From the NCBI RefSeq assembly GCF_938002845.1, contig NZ_CALKZP010000051.1:1-64000 (forward strand): a stretch of 64,000 bases of DNA. The letters run 5' to 3'. Numbering within the stretch: position 1 is the first letter of the stretch; each line of letters starts with the position of its first letter. Of the stretch, positions 27,685 through 35,751 are shown piece by piece. Both the position numbers and the translations under genes were made by a program. The notes under the pieces were generated by a model, which ran no database searches, had not been told where the DNA came from, and saw nothing but the letters and a program-made list of their open reading frames with translations. This DNA comes from an uncultured Campylobacter sp. GTDB taxonomy: Bacteria; Campylobacterota; Campylobacteria; Campylobacterales; Campylobacteraceae.

Positions 27685-28743
27685 ATGCCAAAATTCCAAA
27701 TTACACTGCTTTTCGATCTGGACGGCACGCTCATAGACTCCACGCCCGCGATACTGGACGGCTTTCACTACGCGTTTGCGCATTTAGGCACTGCAGAGCC
27801 TAGCGACGAAGCGATTAAAAGGCTTATCGGGTATCCGTTAGAAGTTATGTTTGAACGTCTAGGTGTGACGCGCGATGTGCAGAATTTCGTGCTCGCCTAC
27901 AAACAGCGATACGCGCAGATATTTTTGGACCAGACCGTTTTGCTAAGCGGTGCGTATGAGGCGGTTCGTGCGGCGAGCGAGTTTGCAAATTTAGGCGTCG
28001 TAACCACTAAAACGTCGAAATTTTCTAAAATTTTATTGCAGCATCTGGGTATCGCGGAATTTTTCGGCACCATTGTCGGGCGAGAGGACGTGCGAGATCC
28101 CAAACCAAGCGCCGAACCGATCTTAAAGGCGCTCGAAAATTTAGGAATTTGCGGCGCGACCGCTAGCCAAAGCCCGCATGCGGCTCGCGGTAAAACTCAC
28201 GATGCGACTGCCGATAAAAATACAAGTGCTACTAACAGGAGTACGATTTTGAGTGAAATTCCGCCATCCGATCTACCGAGTATTCTTGCGCTTGATCCTG
28301 ATCCTAGCAAAGTTTACGAGCAAAATTTAAGCAGCATCGCGAGTCAAAATTCTGATAGAATTTCGTTTAAAAATTTAAGCGAAGTAAAGAGCGATAGACA
28401 TGAGGCTGGCGATAATAGCCAGAAGAGTGGTGTCGACATTGAGGGCGAGAGCGATAAAGGCGGAGCGCGCGGCAGTAAAATTTATGATGCGCATGAGCTA
28501 AATTCCACTCCTTGTTATGACAAAATTTGCAGTGACGAAATCCTGCCTTCTGTAAGCCAAAATATCTTTATGATCGGTGATACGTCGCTTGACGCCATCT
28601 CGGCAAAGTCGGCAGCGGTGCGAAGCGTGGGCGTAAGCTGCGGCTACGGCAGTGCCTCGGAACTACGGGCACATTTCGAGTTCGTATGCGCGGACGCAAA
28701 AGAGGCGGTTGAGTTGATACGCAAAATTTCATCAAAATTTTAG
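27685..28743 (+). CDS. gph: HAD-superfamily phosphatase (Gph-like) with a long insert
   Basis: 352 residues where about 210-220 is usual. Motif I is FDLDGTLIDS near residue 10, the cap follows, motif II is VVTTKTSK, then GREDVRDPKPSAEPILKALENLG, and motif III FMIGDTSLDAISAKSA comes only after about residue 290. Between them, about 155-287, is a polar low-complexity insert (Ser/Asp/Lys) dotted with RAATTY words. Gph-type enzymes hydrolyse 2-phosphoglycolate and related phosphomonoesters; the exact substrate here is an inference. The insert lies between the substrate Lys (DPKP) and the metal-binding GD motif, so it should loop out of the core. No ribosome site is obvious. Confidence 0.8.
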   Translation: MPKFQITLLFDLDGTLIDSTPAILDGFHYAFAHLGTAEPSDEAIKRLIGYPLEVMFERLGVTRDVQNFVLAYKQRYAQIFLDQTVLLSGAYEAVRAASEFANLGVVTTKTSKFSKILLQHLGIAEFFGTIVGREDVRDPKPSAEPILKALENLGICGATASQSPHAARGKTHDATADKNTSATNRSTILSEIPPSDLPSILALDPDPSKVYEQNLSSIASQNSDRISFKNLSEVKSDRHEAGDNSQKSGVDIEGESDKGGARGSKIYDAHELNSTPCYDKICSDEILPSVSQNIFMIGDTSLDAISAKSAAVRSVGVSCGYGSASELRAHFEFVCADAKEAVELIRKISSKF

Positions 28744-29728
28744 GCGCGACGGAGCGAAATTTTACCTAGTTTTGATGCGCTATTTTTACAAATATTTAAG
28801 CGAATTCGCGCTCGAAATTTAAAATTTCCAATTAATTTTTGCGTTTTAAACAGCGCGCGATATAAAATTTGTCCGCGCTATTTAGCTGGGGAGCAAGGTG
28901 CTTTCTAGGTGTTCAAACGATAGGCGGAGTTAATTCCGCATATTTCTGCTCTGCTCTAGCAACAGCCCGTGCCGAACTAACAATGTACGGGAATATTTCA
29001 CTTTGTCCATAGTATATTTGATCTAATTCGTCAATGTTCGGTATTAACAGCGTATGGGAAAATTTTGCTACCTCGAGTAATTGTGTTTTATTCATTTTCG
29101 GTTTGTATTAACACAATGTATGAGAAAATTTTACCGCAGTCAAATTTTACGCAATTTCGCAATATCTTTTGAGCTTGTGAACGGCTTTTGCAAGAAATTT
29201 AATGCAAGCGTCTCGCACCTAAATTTTAATTCTGATTTTAGTTTAGACCCCATTTAGTAGCGATAAATTCTACGCTCCGCTTGAGGCAAGTATTTGACAG
29301 GCTTTTTGTGCGATCCTATCGCAAGTCTATTTGGCGCTTATTTTGAGCGCCGTATTTGGGTTTTGTCGCAATTATGCTCGCTGCGGATTTTCGGTTTGAT
29401 TTATAGCATTTAAGGTCGCGCCCGCCTAGCGAGCACTAAACATATATGTTTTGAAGACAGGCTTATATACTAAAATTTCATCCTGCGACAAATAGCTCGC
29501 AAAGGCGCAAATATAGGATAAACTAGCCAAATTTTAAAATTTGGCTCCGCGATGATAGCCATATTCTTTTATCGAAGCCTATGAAAGCAGCGTTAGTTTT
29601 TGCGTTTGAATTTTATCGTTTCGGCTCAGCAGGGCTTTAAATTTGATCTAAAATTTTACGAAATTTTAAAATTCCGCCCGCTCTTATGCTTTTTTAAAGC
29701 AAAATTTTATAAAATACCGCTTCCGCAA
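28744..29728. other. Mostly gene-free stretch before tRNA-Gln
   Basis: About 985 bases rich in AAATTT-type words. It contains only one weak open frame (28913-29095, minus). Two imperfect copies of a 30-base segment (GTATTAAC...GTATG-GAAAATTTT) lie at about 29040-29072 and 29105-29138. No other gene, RNA or mobile element was recognised. Confidence 0.6.
28913..29095 (-). CDS. Possible small hypothetical protein
   Basis: 60 codons from ATG, product starting MNKTQLLEVAKFSHTLLIPN with a helical second half (SSARAVARAEQKYAEL). There is no ribosome site before the ATG and no recognised family. Base composition is more A/T-rich than the surrounding spacer, which could mean a recent arrival or a remnant of a larger gene. 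Treat as doubtful. Confidence 0.25.
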   Translation of the reverse strand: MNKTQLLEVAKFSHTLLIPNIDELDQIYYGQSEIFPYIVSSARAVARAEQKYAELTPPIV

Positions 29729-29802
29729 TGGGCTATCGTCTAATGGCAGGACAACAAACTCTGGATTTGTGAATATAGGTTCGACCCCTATTAGCCCATC
29801 CA
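29729..29802 (+). tRNA. tRNA-Gln (anticodon CUG)
   Basis: Complete cloverleaf of 74 bases: acceptor TGGGCTA/TAGCCCA, D arm GTC/GAC, anticodon stem ACAAA/TTTGT with loop CTCTGGA (anticodon CTG, reads CAG), T arm ATAGG/CCTAT with loop TTCGACC, and an encoded CCA. TATAAA about 20 bases upstream can act as -10. Confidence 0.93.
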
Positions 29803-29947
29803 CTTAAATTTTTAATCCCCTTTATCATAGCTAGCATTTGAAATTAATTTGCGCGTCACTTTTGCACATGGTGACAGCATTCGCCAGCTAAAGTAAATTG
29901 CGCCAAGCCATAAATAGGCAAAATTTTATCGAGCTAATAAGTAAGTT

Positions 29948-29963
29948 GCCGCTTTAAAGCGGC
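29948..29963 (-). terminator. Hairpin downstream of the DUF411 gene
   Basis: GCCGCTTT/AAAGCGGC, a perfect 16-base palindrome directly after the stop of the minus-strand DUF411 gene. The T tail is poor, so termination strength is uncertain. Confidence 0.4.
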
Positions 29964-29966
29964 GGA

Positions 29967-30428
29967 TTATTTGATTTTTTCTTTGCCCTTGTAAGTGGCA
30001 ATGCTTTGATACGAGCCGTCTTTTTTAAACGCCACCACGTCATAGACCTCGGGCTGTGAGTCTTGCTCCATACCTGGCGCTTCTAGCGGCATGCCAGGTA
30101 CTGCTATGCCGATAACGTCTTTAGGCTTATTTTTTAGTAGCGTGCGGATCTCACCTGCTGGCATATGTCCTTCGACTACATATCCGTCTACAATCGCGGT
30201 GTGGCAGCTAGCGAGCTCCAGCGGAAGTTTGAGCTCATTCTTCTTCTGGATAAGCGGCTCGTCGGCCAGCGAAATCATCTCGACTTCAAAGCCATTTTGC
30301 TCCATATATTTTGCCCAGTTATGGCAACAGCCGCAGCTCTCGCCGTGATAGACCTTGATGTGTTCGCCAGCCACCGCATAGCTACCTAATGCTGCTAAAA
30401 GCGCACCTGCAAATAAAATTTTCTTCAT
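29967..30428 (-). CDS. DUF411 family periplasmic metal-binding protein
   Basis: 153 residues. Signal peptide about 1-20 (GSYAVAGE), then KVYHGESCGCCHNWAKYMEQNGFEVE, with the CGCC cluster placed as in a thioredoxin-like fold, LASCHTAIVDGYVVEGHMPAGEI, and GIAVPGMPLEAPGME with Met residues suited to Cu(I). DUF411 proteins accompany copper resistance genes in many bacteria, but no copper pump is adjacent here. Starts after TAAAATATG with a weak upstream site. The role as a copper scavenger is family-based inference. Confidence 0.85.
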   Translation of the reverse strand: MKKILFAGALLAALGSYAVAGEHIKVYHGESCGCCHNWAKYMEQNGFEVEMISLADEPLIQKKNELKLPLELASCHTAIVDGYVVEGHMPAGEIRTLLKNKPKDVIGIAVPGMPLEAPGMEQDSQPEVYDVVAFKKDGSYQSIATYKGKEKIK

Positions 30429-30587
30429 ATTTTACTCCAGTGATTAAAAGTCCTCGATTATACAATATGTATAGTAAATTTTTAAGAGTGAACCGTAGGA
30501 TTTTAAGATTAGATTTGACGAAGCAGACCCGCTCGTAAGCCGAAATTTTAGGAAATTTTAAAATTTCGGCGTCGCGGATAAGCTTAG

Positions 30588-31016
30588 TTATAGGCACTGA
30601 GAGAGTGCTGATTTGATAGCGGATTTTGATACGTAGCCTTCCGAGTCGCTGGTAAGTGATACGTCGCAGCCCGGCTTATAGTTTTTCCAGGTGTAGATAT
30701 TGCCATTGTCTTCGGTTGTTTTGATGGAGTCTGGCTGTTTATTCCATGCAGAAATTACTTGATTGATATGAAATGCATCGCTGCGGTCTTTCGGCGCATT
30801 AGTCATACCTGTGCTATCGGGCAAGGTCGTTTCGACCATATCAGTGGTGCCTGCAGTGGAGACCTCTTGGACTTTATCATTTACGCCGCCGATATTTGTT
30901 TTGCTGCTTTGGGATTTTGTTTGATTGCGTACTCCGCTTGGTTCGTTGGATATATTCCAGTTGGAACAACCGATAAAAAATACCGCTGCTACGAGCGCAG
31001 CTATTAAATTTCTCAT
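30588..31016 (-). CDS. Lipoprotein of unknown function
   Basis: About 142 residues from ATG 31016, which has GAAGGAGA seven bases upstream. Signal ends in the lipobox FIGC (Cys17). A Ser/Thr/Asn-rich linker follows, then a compact end domain (HINQVISAWNKQPDSIKTTEDNGNIYTWKNY, PGCDVSLTSD) with two Cys that may pair (PGCD and the C-terminal QCL). I do not recognise the family. It shares the minus strand with the DUF411 gene, 160 bases apart. Confidence 0.75.
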   Translation of the reverse strand: MRNLIAALVAAVFFIGCSNWNISNEPSGVRNQTKSQSSKTNIGGVNDKVQEVSTAGTTDMVETTLPDSTGMTNAPKDRSDAFHINQVISAWNKQPDSIKTTEDNGNIYTWKNYKPGCDVSLTSDSEGYVSKSAIKSALSQCL

Positions 31017-31148
31017 AAAATTCTCCTTCAAAAATTTCGTTGCGATAGTAGCACATTTATCTTTAGTTTAAAATAAATCCGAGCCCTTTAAATTTGAAAT
31101 TTCGCAGGAATTTTGCGAGGCGTTTCAGTAGGAATTTATAAAATTTGA

Positions 31149-31156
31149 GATAATAT
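31149..31156 (+). promoter_or_regulatory. Likely -10 region of rplU-rpmA
   Basis: GATAATAT about 80 bases before the rplU start, in A/T-rich sequence following the divergent lipoprotein gene. Confidence 0.4.
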
Positions 31157-31236
31157 TGCAGTTTTTCATACCAAACGGGCTTTTAAATTTTGCATGGCAA
31201 ATGCCTTTTTGGCTACCAAATTTTAAAGGATTTTTG

Positions 31237-31545
31237 ATGTATGCTATCATCAAACACGGCGGCAAGCAGTATAAGGTCGAAGAAGGTAACTACCTAAATT
31301 TAGACCATTTTAATGCTGAGCCGAAGGCAAAGCTCGAGCTTAGCGAAGTTTTAGCGTTAAACGACGGCGAGTTAAAGGTAGGAGCACCGTTCGTAAAGGG
31401 TGCCAAGGTGGTTTTGGAGGTCGTTTGCGAAGGCAAGGATAAAAAAGTCGTTATCTTCAAAAAACGCAGACGCAAAGATTCAAAAGTAAAACGCGGCTTC
31501 AGACGCCAATACACCCGCGTCAAAGTCGTTTCGATTAACGCATAA
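31237..31545 (+). CDS. rplU: 50S ribosomal protein L21
   Basis: 102 residues from ATG 31237 (AAAGGA seven bases upstream); an upstream in-frame extension is not L21-like. Begins MYAIIKHGGKQYKVEEG, with VVIFKKRRRKDSKVKRGFRRQYTRVKV near the end, the L21 signature. Followed by rpmA after ten bases. This opens the block whose order matches C. jejuni Cj0094 onward. Confidence 0.97.
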   Translation: MYAIIKHGGKQYKVEEGNYLNLDHFNAEPKAKLELSEVLALNDGELKVGAPFVKGAKVVLEVVCEGKDKKVVIFKKRRRKDSKVKRGFRRQYTRVKVVSINA

Positions 31546-31555
31546 AGGATAGGAA

Positions 31556-31813
31556 ATGGCACACAAAAAAGGTCAAGGCTCAACCCAAAATAATAGAGAT
31601 AGTATCGGACGCCGCTTGGGCGTCAAAAAATTCGGCGGCGAGTTCGTTCGCGCGGGCAACATCATCATTCGCCAGCGCGGCACTGCGACGCATCCGGGCA
31701 GCAACGTAGGCATGGGTAGCGATCACACGATTTTCGCGTTGATTGACGGCGTCGTAAAATTTGAGCGAAAAGATAAAAATCGCAAAAAAGTATCGGTTTA
31801 TCCGGCTGCATAA
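31556..31813 (+). CDS. rpmA: 50S ribosomal protein L27
   Basis: 85 residues. AHKKGQGSTQNNRDSIGRRLGVKKFGGEFV at the N-terminus and GNIIIRQRGTATHPGSNVGMGSDHTIFAL. The N-terminus reaches the peptidyl-transferase centre. Sits between rplU and obgE. A G/C hairpin with a short T run follows. Confidence 0.97.
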   Translation: MAHKKGQGSTQNNRDSIGRRLGVKKFGGEFVRAGNIIIRQRGTATHPGSNVGMGSDHTIFALIDGVVKFERKDKNRKKVSVYPAA

Positions 31814-31828
31814 ATATCGCTAAATCTT

Positions 31829-31850
31829 CGGGGGCGCAAGCCCCTCTTTT
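31829..31850 (+). terminator. Hairpin after rpmA
   Basis: GGGGGC-GCAA-GCCCCT followed by CTTTT. Short stem, probably a partial terminator ahead of the obgE promoter. Confidence 0.6.
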
Positions 31851-31890
31851 AAATTTCATCCGTTTAAAAATTATCTTCAACTCATTTGGC

Positions 31891-31896
31891 TATAAT
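31891..31896 (+). promoter_or_regulatory. -10 box of obgE
   Basis: TATAAT in GGCTATAATTGCC, 26 bases before the chosen obgE start. Confidence 0.6.
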
Positions 31897-31921
31897 TGCC
31901 GTTTTAAATTTAAGGATAGCT

Positions 31922-32974
31922 ATGTTCATAGACAGCGTAAAGCTTAGCGTCAAATCAGGCGACGGCGGCGCGGGCTGCGTCAGCTTCCGCCGCGAAAAAT
32001 TCGTCATCTCAGGCGGTCCCGACGGCGGCGACGGCGGCGACGGCGGCGACGTGTATTTTAGAGTAGATAAAAACTCTCATACCCTCTCATCCTACAAGGG
32101 CAAGCGTGAGTTTAAAGCGCAAAACGGCGCGCCCGGCGAGGGTCGCAAAAAGACCGGCAAAAGCGGCGAGGATCTCTATCTCATCGTCCCTCCCGGCACC
32201 AGCGTTTACGACGAGGATAGCGGCGAGCTGGTGCTCGATATGCTAAACGACGGCGAAACGAGGCTGTTTTTAAAAGGCGGCAAGGGCGGGCTTGGCAACG
32301 TGCACTTTAAAAGCTCGATCAACCAAGCCCCCGAATATGCGCAAAAAGGTCTCGAAGGGCAGACGCGAGAGGTGCGCTTGGAGCTAAAACTCATCGCCGA
32401 CGTGGGGCTCGTAGGCTTTCCAAACGTGGGCAAAAGCACGCTAATCTCGACCGTTTCAAACGCCAAACCTCAGATCGCAAACTATGAGTTTACCACCCTT
32501 ACGCCAAAGCTCGGTCTAGTCGAGGTCGATGAATACAGCGGCTTTGTCATGGCCGATATCCCGGGCATTATCGAGGGCGCAAGCGAAGGGCGCGGGCTTG
32601 GCGTGCAGTTTTTAAAACACGTCGAGCGCACGAAAATTTTGCTTTTTATGCTTGATCTTGCGAACTACCGCAGCCTCGAGGAGCAGTTTGACGCGCTGAG
32701 GGCTGAGACGGCGAAATTTTCAGAGGGGCTTGCAAAAAGAGACTACGCGATCGCTCTAACTCGCGCGGACGCGGCCGAAAATTTGCAGGAAAAATTTGAC
32801 GCGTTTTTGGCGCATTTGGGGCTTTCGGGCACGGCGGGCGAGATGAAATTTAAGCAAGACATTTATGAATTTGACGCCGCCAAGCCGTTTTTCGTGATGC
32901 CGATCTCCTCCGCAACGGGAGAAAATATAAACGAGCTAAAATTTAACCTGCTCGAGCTACTAAGAAGGAAATAA
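31922..32974 (+). CDS. obgE: GTPase Obg
   Basis: 350 residues from ATG 31922 (AAGGAT upstream). Glycine-rich Obg fold (GDGGAGCVSFRREKF, GGDGGDGGDV), then a GTPase with G1 GFPNVGKSTLIS, switch II ADIPGIIEGASEGRGLG and FMLDLANYRS. It contains a late SSATGENINEL (G5) and lacks a long OCT tail. Acts in ribosome assembly and stress signalling. The usual neighbour proB is missing downstream; a foreign-looking gene begins one base after the stop. Confidence 0.96.
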   Translation: MFIDSVKLSVKSGDGGAGCVSFRREKFVISGGPDGGDGGDGGDVYFRVDKNSHTLSSYKGKREFKAQNGAPGEGRKKTGKSGEDLYLIVPPGTSVYDEDSGELVLDMLNDGETRLFLKGGKGGLGNVHFKSSINQAPEYAQKGLEGQTREVRLELKLIADVGLVGFPNVGKSTLISTVSNAKPQIANYEFTTLTPKLGLVEVDEYSGFVMADIPGIIEGASEGRGLGVQFLKHVERTKILLFMLDLANYRSLEEQFDALRAETAKFSEGLAKRDYAIALTRADAAENLQEKFDAFLAHLGLSGTAGEMKFKQDIYEFDAAKPFFVMPISSATGENINELKFNLLELLRRK

Positions 32975-32975
32975 T

Positions 32976-33713
32976 ATGTCGCTATTTGCTTTTGAAGACG
33001 AACTAAGACAAAAAAAGATTTTAGCAGTTAGGTGTTCGGATAGATCCAGACGCTTTTATTGTCCGAATCCACAGTGTGACGCTTATATGTTTTTATGTAA
33101 TCAAGATGGCGTATCAAGGGCATATTTCAGAGCGACGTTAAAATCACATCCGCACAATCTCGATTGTTATTATAAAAATTCAAATGTCGGGAGTATTGAA
33201 AATTTTGATGAAAAGGCATTTAAATTTGACGACTTCATGGATAATCTATTTAAGTCTGCCGCGTCGCAAAGGTGTAGCATTTTCATATCGAATAATTCAG
33301 AATCGCCACCAGGTAACGAAATAAAGCAGGTAAGAACGATACGTCAAATATACGATCTTTGTAAAAGTATGGATATAAATGATGAATTCGCAGGTATAAA
33401 AATTTGGAAAATGCTTTTAGATAATAGAAGCATAAAAATTTATAAGAAAGGTGTTTTTGGAAAAAGATTGATAGAAGCAAAATTTCGTAATTATTCAAAA
33501 GGTAGCAAAATAATTTCTGTAAAGCTAGAGGATCGATTTATCTTCACATTAAATTTAAAGGATGAGAGCTTGTTTAATAAAATTTTGAGCGATATTTTAG
33601 AGAACAGAGGCAGAAATATAGTTGTTGCCGGTGATTGGAAAGGTGATGGCGATAAATTTCACGCGGAGATAATGAGCCAAAAGCAAATTTGGATCGGCAA
33701 GGAAGATTCATGA
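32976..33713 (+). CDS. Unknown protein with an N-terminal Cys/His zinc-type motif
   Basis: 245 residues, no signal peptide or membrane segment. The N-terminus has C29-x4-C34 (FYCPNPQC) and, about 35 residues on, HPHNLDC, which could bind zinc and recalls the front part of CoiA-like and other nucleic-acid-related proteins; this resemblance is weak. The remainder is Lys/Asn/Ile-rich (EFAGIKIWKMLLDNRSIKIYKKG, FHAEIMSQKQIWIG). The gene is clearly more A/T-rich than obgE and fmt on either side. It starts one base after the obgE stop, in the slot where C. jejuni carries proB. Probably acquired; function unknown. Confidence 0.75.
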   Translation: MSLFAFEDELRQKKILAVRCSDRSRRFYCPNPQCDAYMFLCNQDGVSRAYFRATLKSHPHNLDCYYKNSNVGSIENFDEKAFKFDDFMDNLFKSAASQRCSIFISNNSESPPGNEIKQVRTIRQIYDLCKSMDINDEFAGIKIWKMLLDNRSIKIYKKGVFGKRLIEAKFRNYSKGSKIISVKLEDRFIFTLNLKDESLFNKILSDILENRGRNIVVAGDWKGDGDKFHAEIMSQKQIWIGKEDS

Positions 33714-33805
33714 GAAATCGTTTTATGAAATATGTCTAGATATCTAGTTAATTTTATGTTTACCGCTTGCAAACGTCGCAAAAAGATAAAATTTAAGAAG
33801 GCGAA

Positions 33806-34146
33806 ATGAATAAAATTTTTATTCTAGTATTTTTATTCTTTGGCGCATACGGTTGCGAGCCTTCCGATCCGATGCCGAATTTATGGACTTTAACGACAAG
33901 GATCATTACGGCGCGCTGAGCTTGCAGGAGTGGATGGCGAGCGAGGTGCCGTCTGGGCTGAGGGTAGAGCTAAATCTGCGCTCAGGCTCGGAATTTAAGA
34001 GGCTCGATGCTAATCGTGACAGCAAGATTAGCCTAGATGAGCTGGGGGCGAAACCGTCCGCAAAGATTTATTGGTCTGAAGATCCGTGCGCTTTTTGGCC
34101 TTGGCCGGACGGATCCGAGGATAAAAATCAATCCGCCGTCAAATAA
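33806..34146 (+). pseudogene. EF-hand lipoprotein gene with a frameshift
   Basis: The ATG at 33806 follows AAGG and encodes MNKIFILVFLFFGAYGC, a lipoprotein-like signal, then runs out of frame and stops near 33919. From about 33870 the next frame continues as DAEFMDFNDKDHYGALSLQEW and on to 34146. This part holds two EF-hand loops: DKDHYGALSLQE and DANRDSKISLDE. A single missing base in GATCCGATGCC (about 33866-33876) reconciles the frames. Intact, it would be a small Ca-binding lipoprotein. Either a recent mutation or a sequencing error. A TTG at 33853 could in theory start the second part, without a signal. Confidence 0.6.
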
Positions 34147-34262
34147 GGCGCGCGAGTGTGAACCCGGGTTTACCTTTACGGTCTGCGTAAAATTTATTTC
34201 GAGCATGATTAGCGCCTGCATGATCGCTCGCGCCGTGATTTGGCTAAATTTAAAGGAAAAGA

Positions 34263-35183
34263 ATGAATATAGTTTTTATGGGAACGCCCAAGTATGCGGC
34301 TAAAATTTTACGCGCGCTTGCGGAGGCAAAATTTGAGATCGCGGCCGTCTTTACGCAGCCTGATAAGCCCGTCGGCAGGAAACAAATTTTAACGCCTAGC
34401 GAGGTTAAAGTTTACGCGCAGCAGCATCTGCCCGCAGTGCCGATCTTTCAGCCTGCGAGTTTAAAAGACGAGGCGGCCCGAGCACAGATAAAAGACTTAA
34501 AGCCTGATTTCATCGTGGTTGCCGCATACGGTAAAATTTTGCCGCAGGCCGTCCTTGATGTCGCGCCTTGCATAAATCTGCACGCCTCGATCCTGCCTAA
34601 ATATCGCGGCGCAAGCCCTATTCAAAGCGCGCTAATGGCTGGCGAAAAGCAGACGGGCGTAACGGCGATGCTGATGGATGCGGGGCTTGACACGGGCGAT
34701 ATGCTTGATTTTGCCTACACGCCTTGCGAGGATAAAACGGCGGCGCAGCTGTTTGACGAGCTCGGCTATCTCGCGGGCGAGCTTATCGTGCGAGTGCTAC
34801 GAAATTTTGCAAATTTGACGCCGCTTAAGCAAGATGACGCGCAGGCTACGCACTGCAAAAAAATAAGCAAATCGGACGGGCTTTTTAGCTTTGAGGAAAG
34901 CGCACGGCAAATTTATAATAAATTTCGCGCGCTGACGCCCTGGCCGGGGATTTATCTAGCTAGCGGGTTAAAAATTTTAGATTTAGAAATCTTGCGTGAA
35001 TCTTGCGGGCGTAAATTTCAGCGCGCGGGCGAAATTCTGCATGTTGATAAGCTCGGCTTTTGCGTCGCGTGCGGAGAGGGCGCTTTATGTATAGAGACCG
35101 TGCAAGAGCCAGGCAAAAAGCCGGTGAACGCTAGCGCGTATTTAAACGGTAAGCGGCTAAAGATCGGTGATCTGCTATGCTAG
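34263..35183 (+). CDS. fmt: Methionyl-tRNA formyltransferase
   Basis: 306 residues. MNIVFMGTPKYAAKIL, FTQPDKPVGRKQILTPSEVK, VVAAYGKILPQAVLD, and the catalytic block INLHASILPKYRGASPIQSAL, then GVTAMLMDAGLDTGDML and the C-terminal oligonucleotide-binding domain (PWPGIYLA, GEILHVDKLGF). Formylates initiator Met-tRNA. AAAGGA precedes the ATG. Next to birA as in C. jejuni, but here the two are separated by a repeat-rich spacer. Confidence 0.96.
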   Translation: MNIVFMGTPKYAAKILRALAEAKFEIAAVFTQPDKPVGRKQILTPSEVKVYAQQHLPAVPIFQPASLKDEAARAQIKDLKPDFIVVAAYGKILPQAVLDVAPCINLHASILPKYRGASPIQSALMAGEKQTGVTAMLMDAGLDTGDMLDFAYTPCEDKTAAQLFDELGYLAGELIVRVLRNFANLTPLKQDDAQATHCKKISKSDGLFSFEESARQIYNKFRALTPWPGIYLASGLKILDLEILRESCGRKFQRAGEILHVDKLGFCVACGEGALCIETVQEPGKKPVNASAYLNGKRLKIGDLLC

Positions 35184-35751
35184 GCGGGATTTTAAATTAT
35201 CGCGTTTTGTGCCACGCTTTTGATGCTATGCTGGGATTTTATTCGCGCCGCGCTTTTGATGCTATGCTGGGATTTTATTCGCGCCGCGCTTTTGGCGTCG
35301 CGGCGAAATTCTGCCTTGGGTATCGCCGCAATCGTGAAGTAAAATTTTGCCGCGCGGAATTTCGAAATGAAGCTCCAAAATCAAGGCTTTATAAAATTTT
35401 AAAACCTCGCTTCTATGCTCTAAAATTTTACGCTCACAGGAACTTTAAATTTCGCTTTGGCGGTTGCGAATCTTGCGACGTCGCACCGAACTCGCACCAT
35501 TTAAAATTCTATGATCGTGCCGCAGAATTTTTGCGAGATAAAGCTTTAAAATTTTATCGCGGTGCCGCTAGGAAAATCCGCGTTGCCAAAGAATTTAGCA
35601 AGATTGCAAAATTTCATCGCATAAAATTCCGCTACGCCGTAAAATTTTATCGTGCTAAATTTTATCTTGTCGCAAAATTCTATCGCAGCGCGGAATTTAA
35701 ACGCTTGCAATATTTCAAGGCGAGCCCTTCGTCTTACGCAAGGAGCGGGTT
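35184..35751. repeat. RAATTY-rich spacer with a 36-base tandem repeat
   Basis: At about 35217-35296 a 36-base unit starting GCTTTTGATGCTATGCTGGG and ending CGCGCCGC occurs twice plus a partial third copy. The remainder is a dense array of AAATTT, AAATTC, GAATTT words, roughly one per 20-25 bases, usually as AAAATTTTATCG or AAAATTCTATCG. One plus-strand frame stays open through the whole spacer (35177-35761, about 194 codons, rich in Lys/Phe/Arg), but its product is just a reading of the repeats, so I do not call it a gene. Confidence 0.7.
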
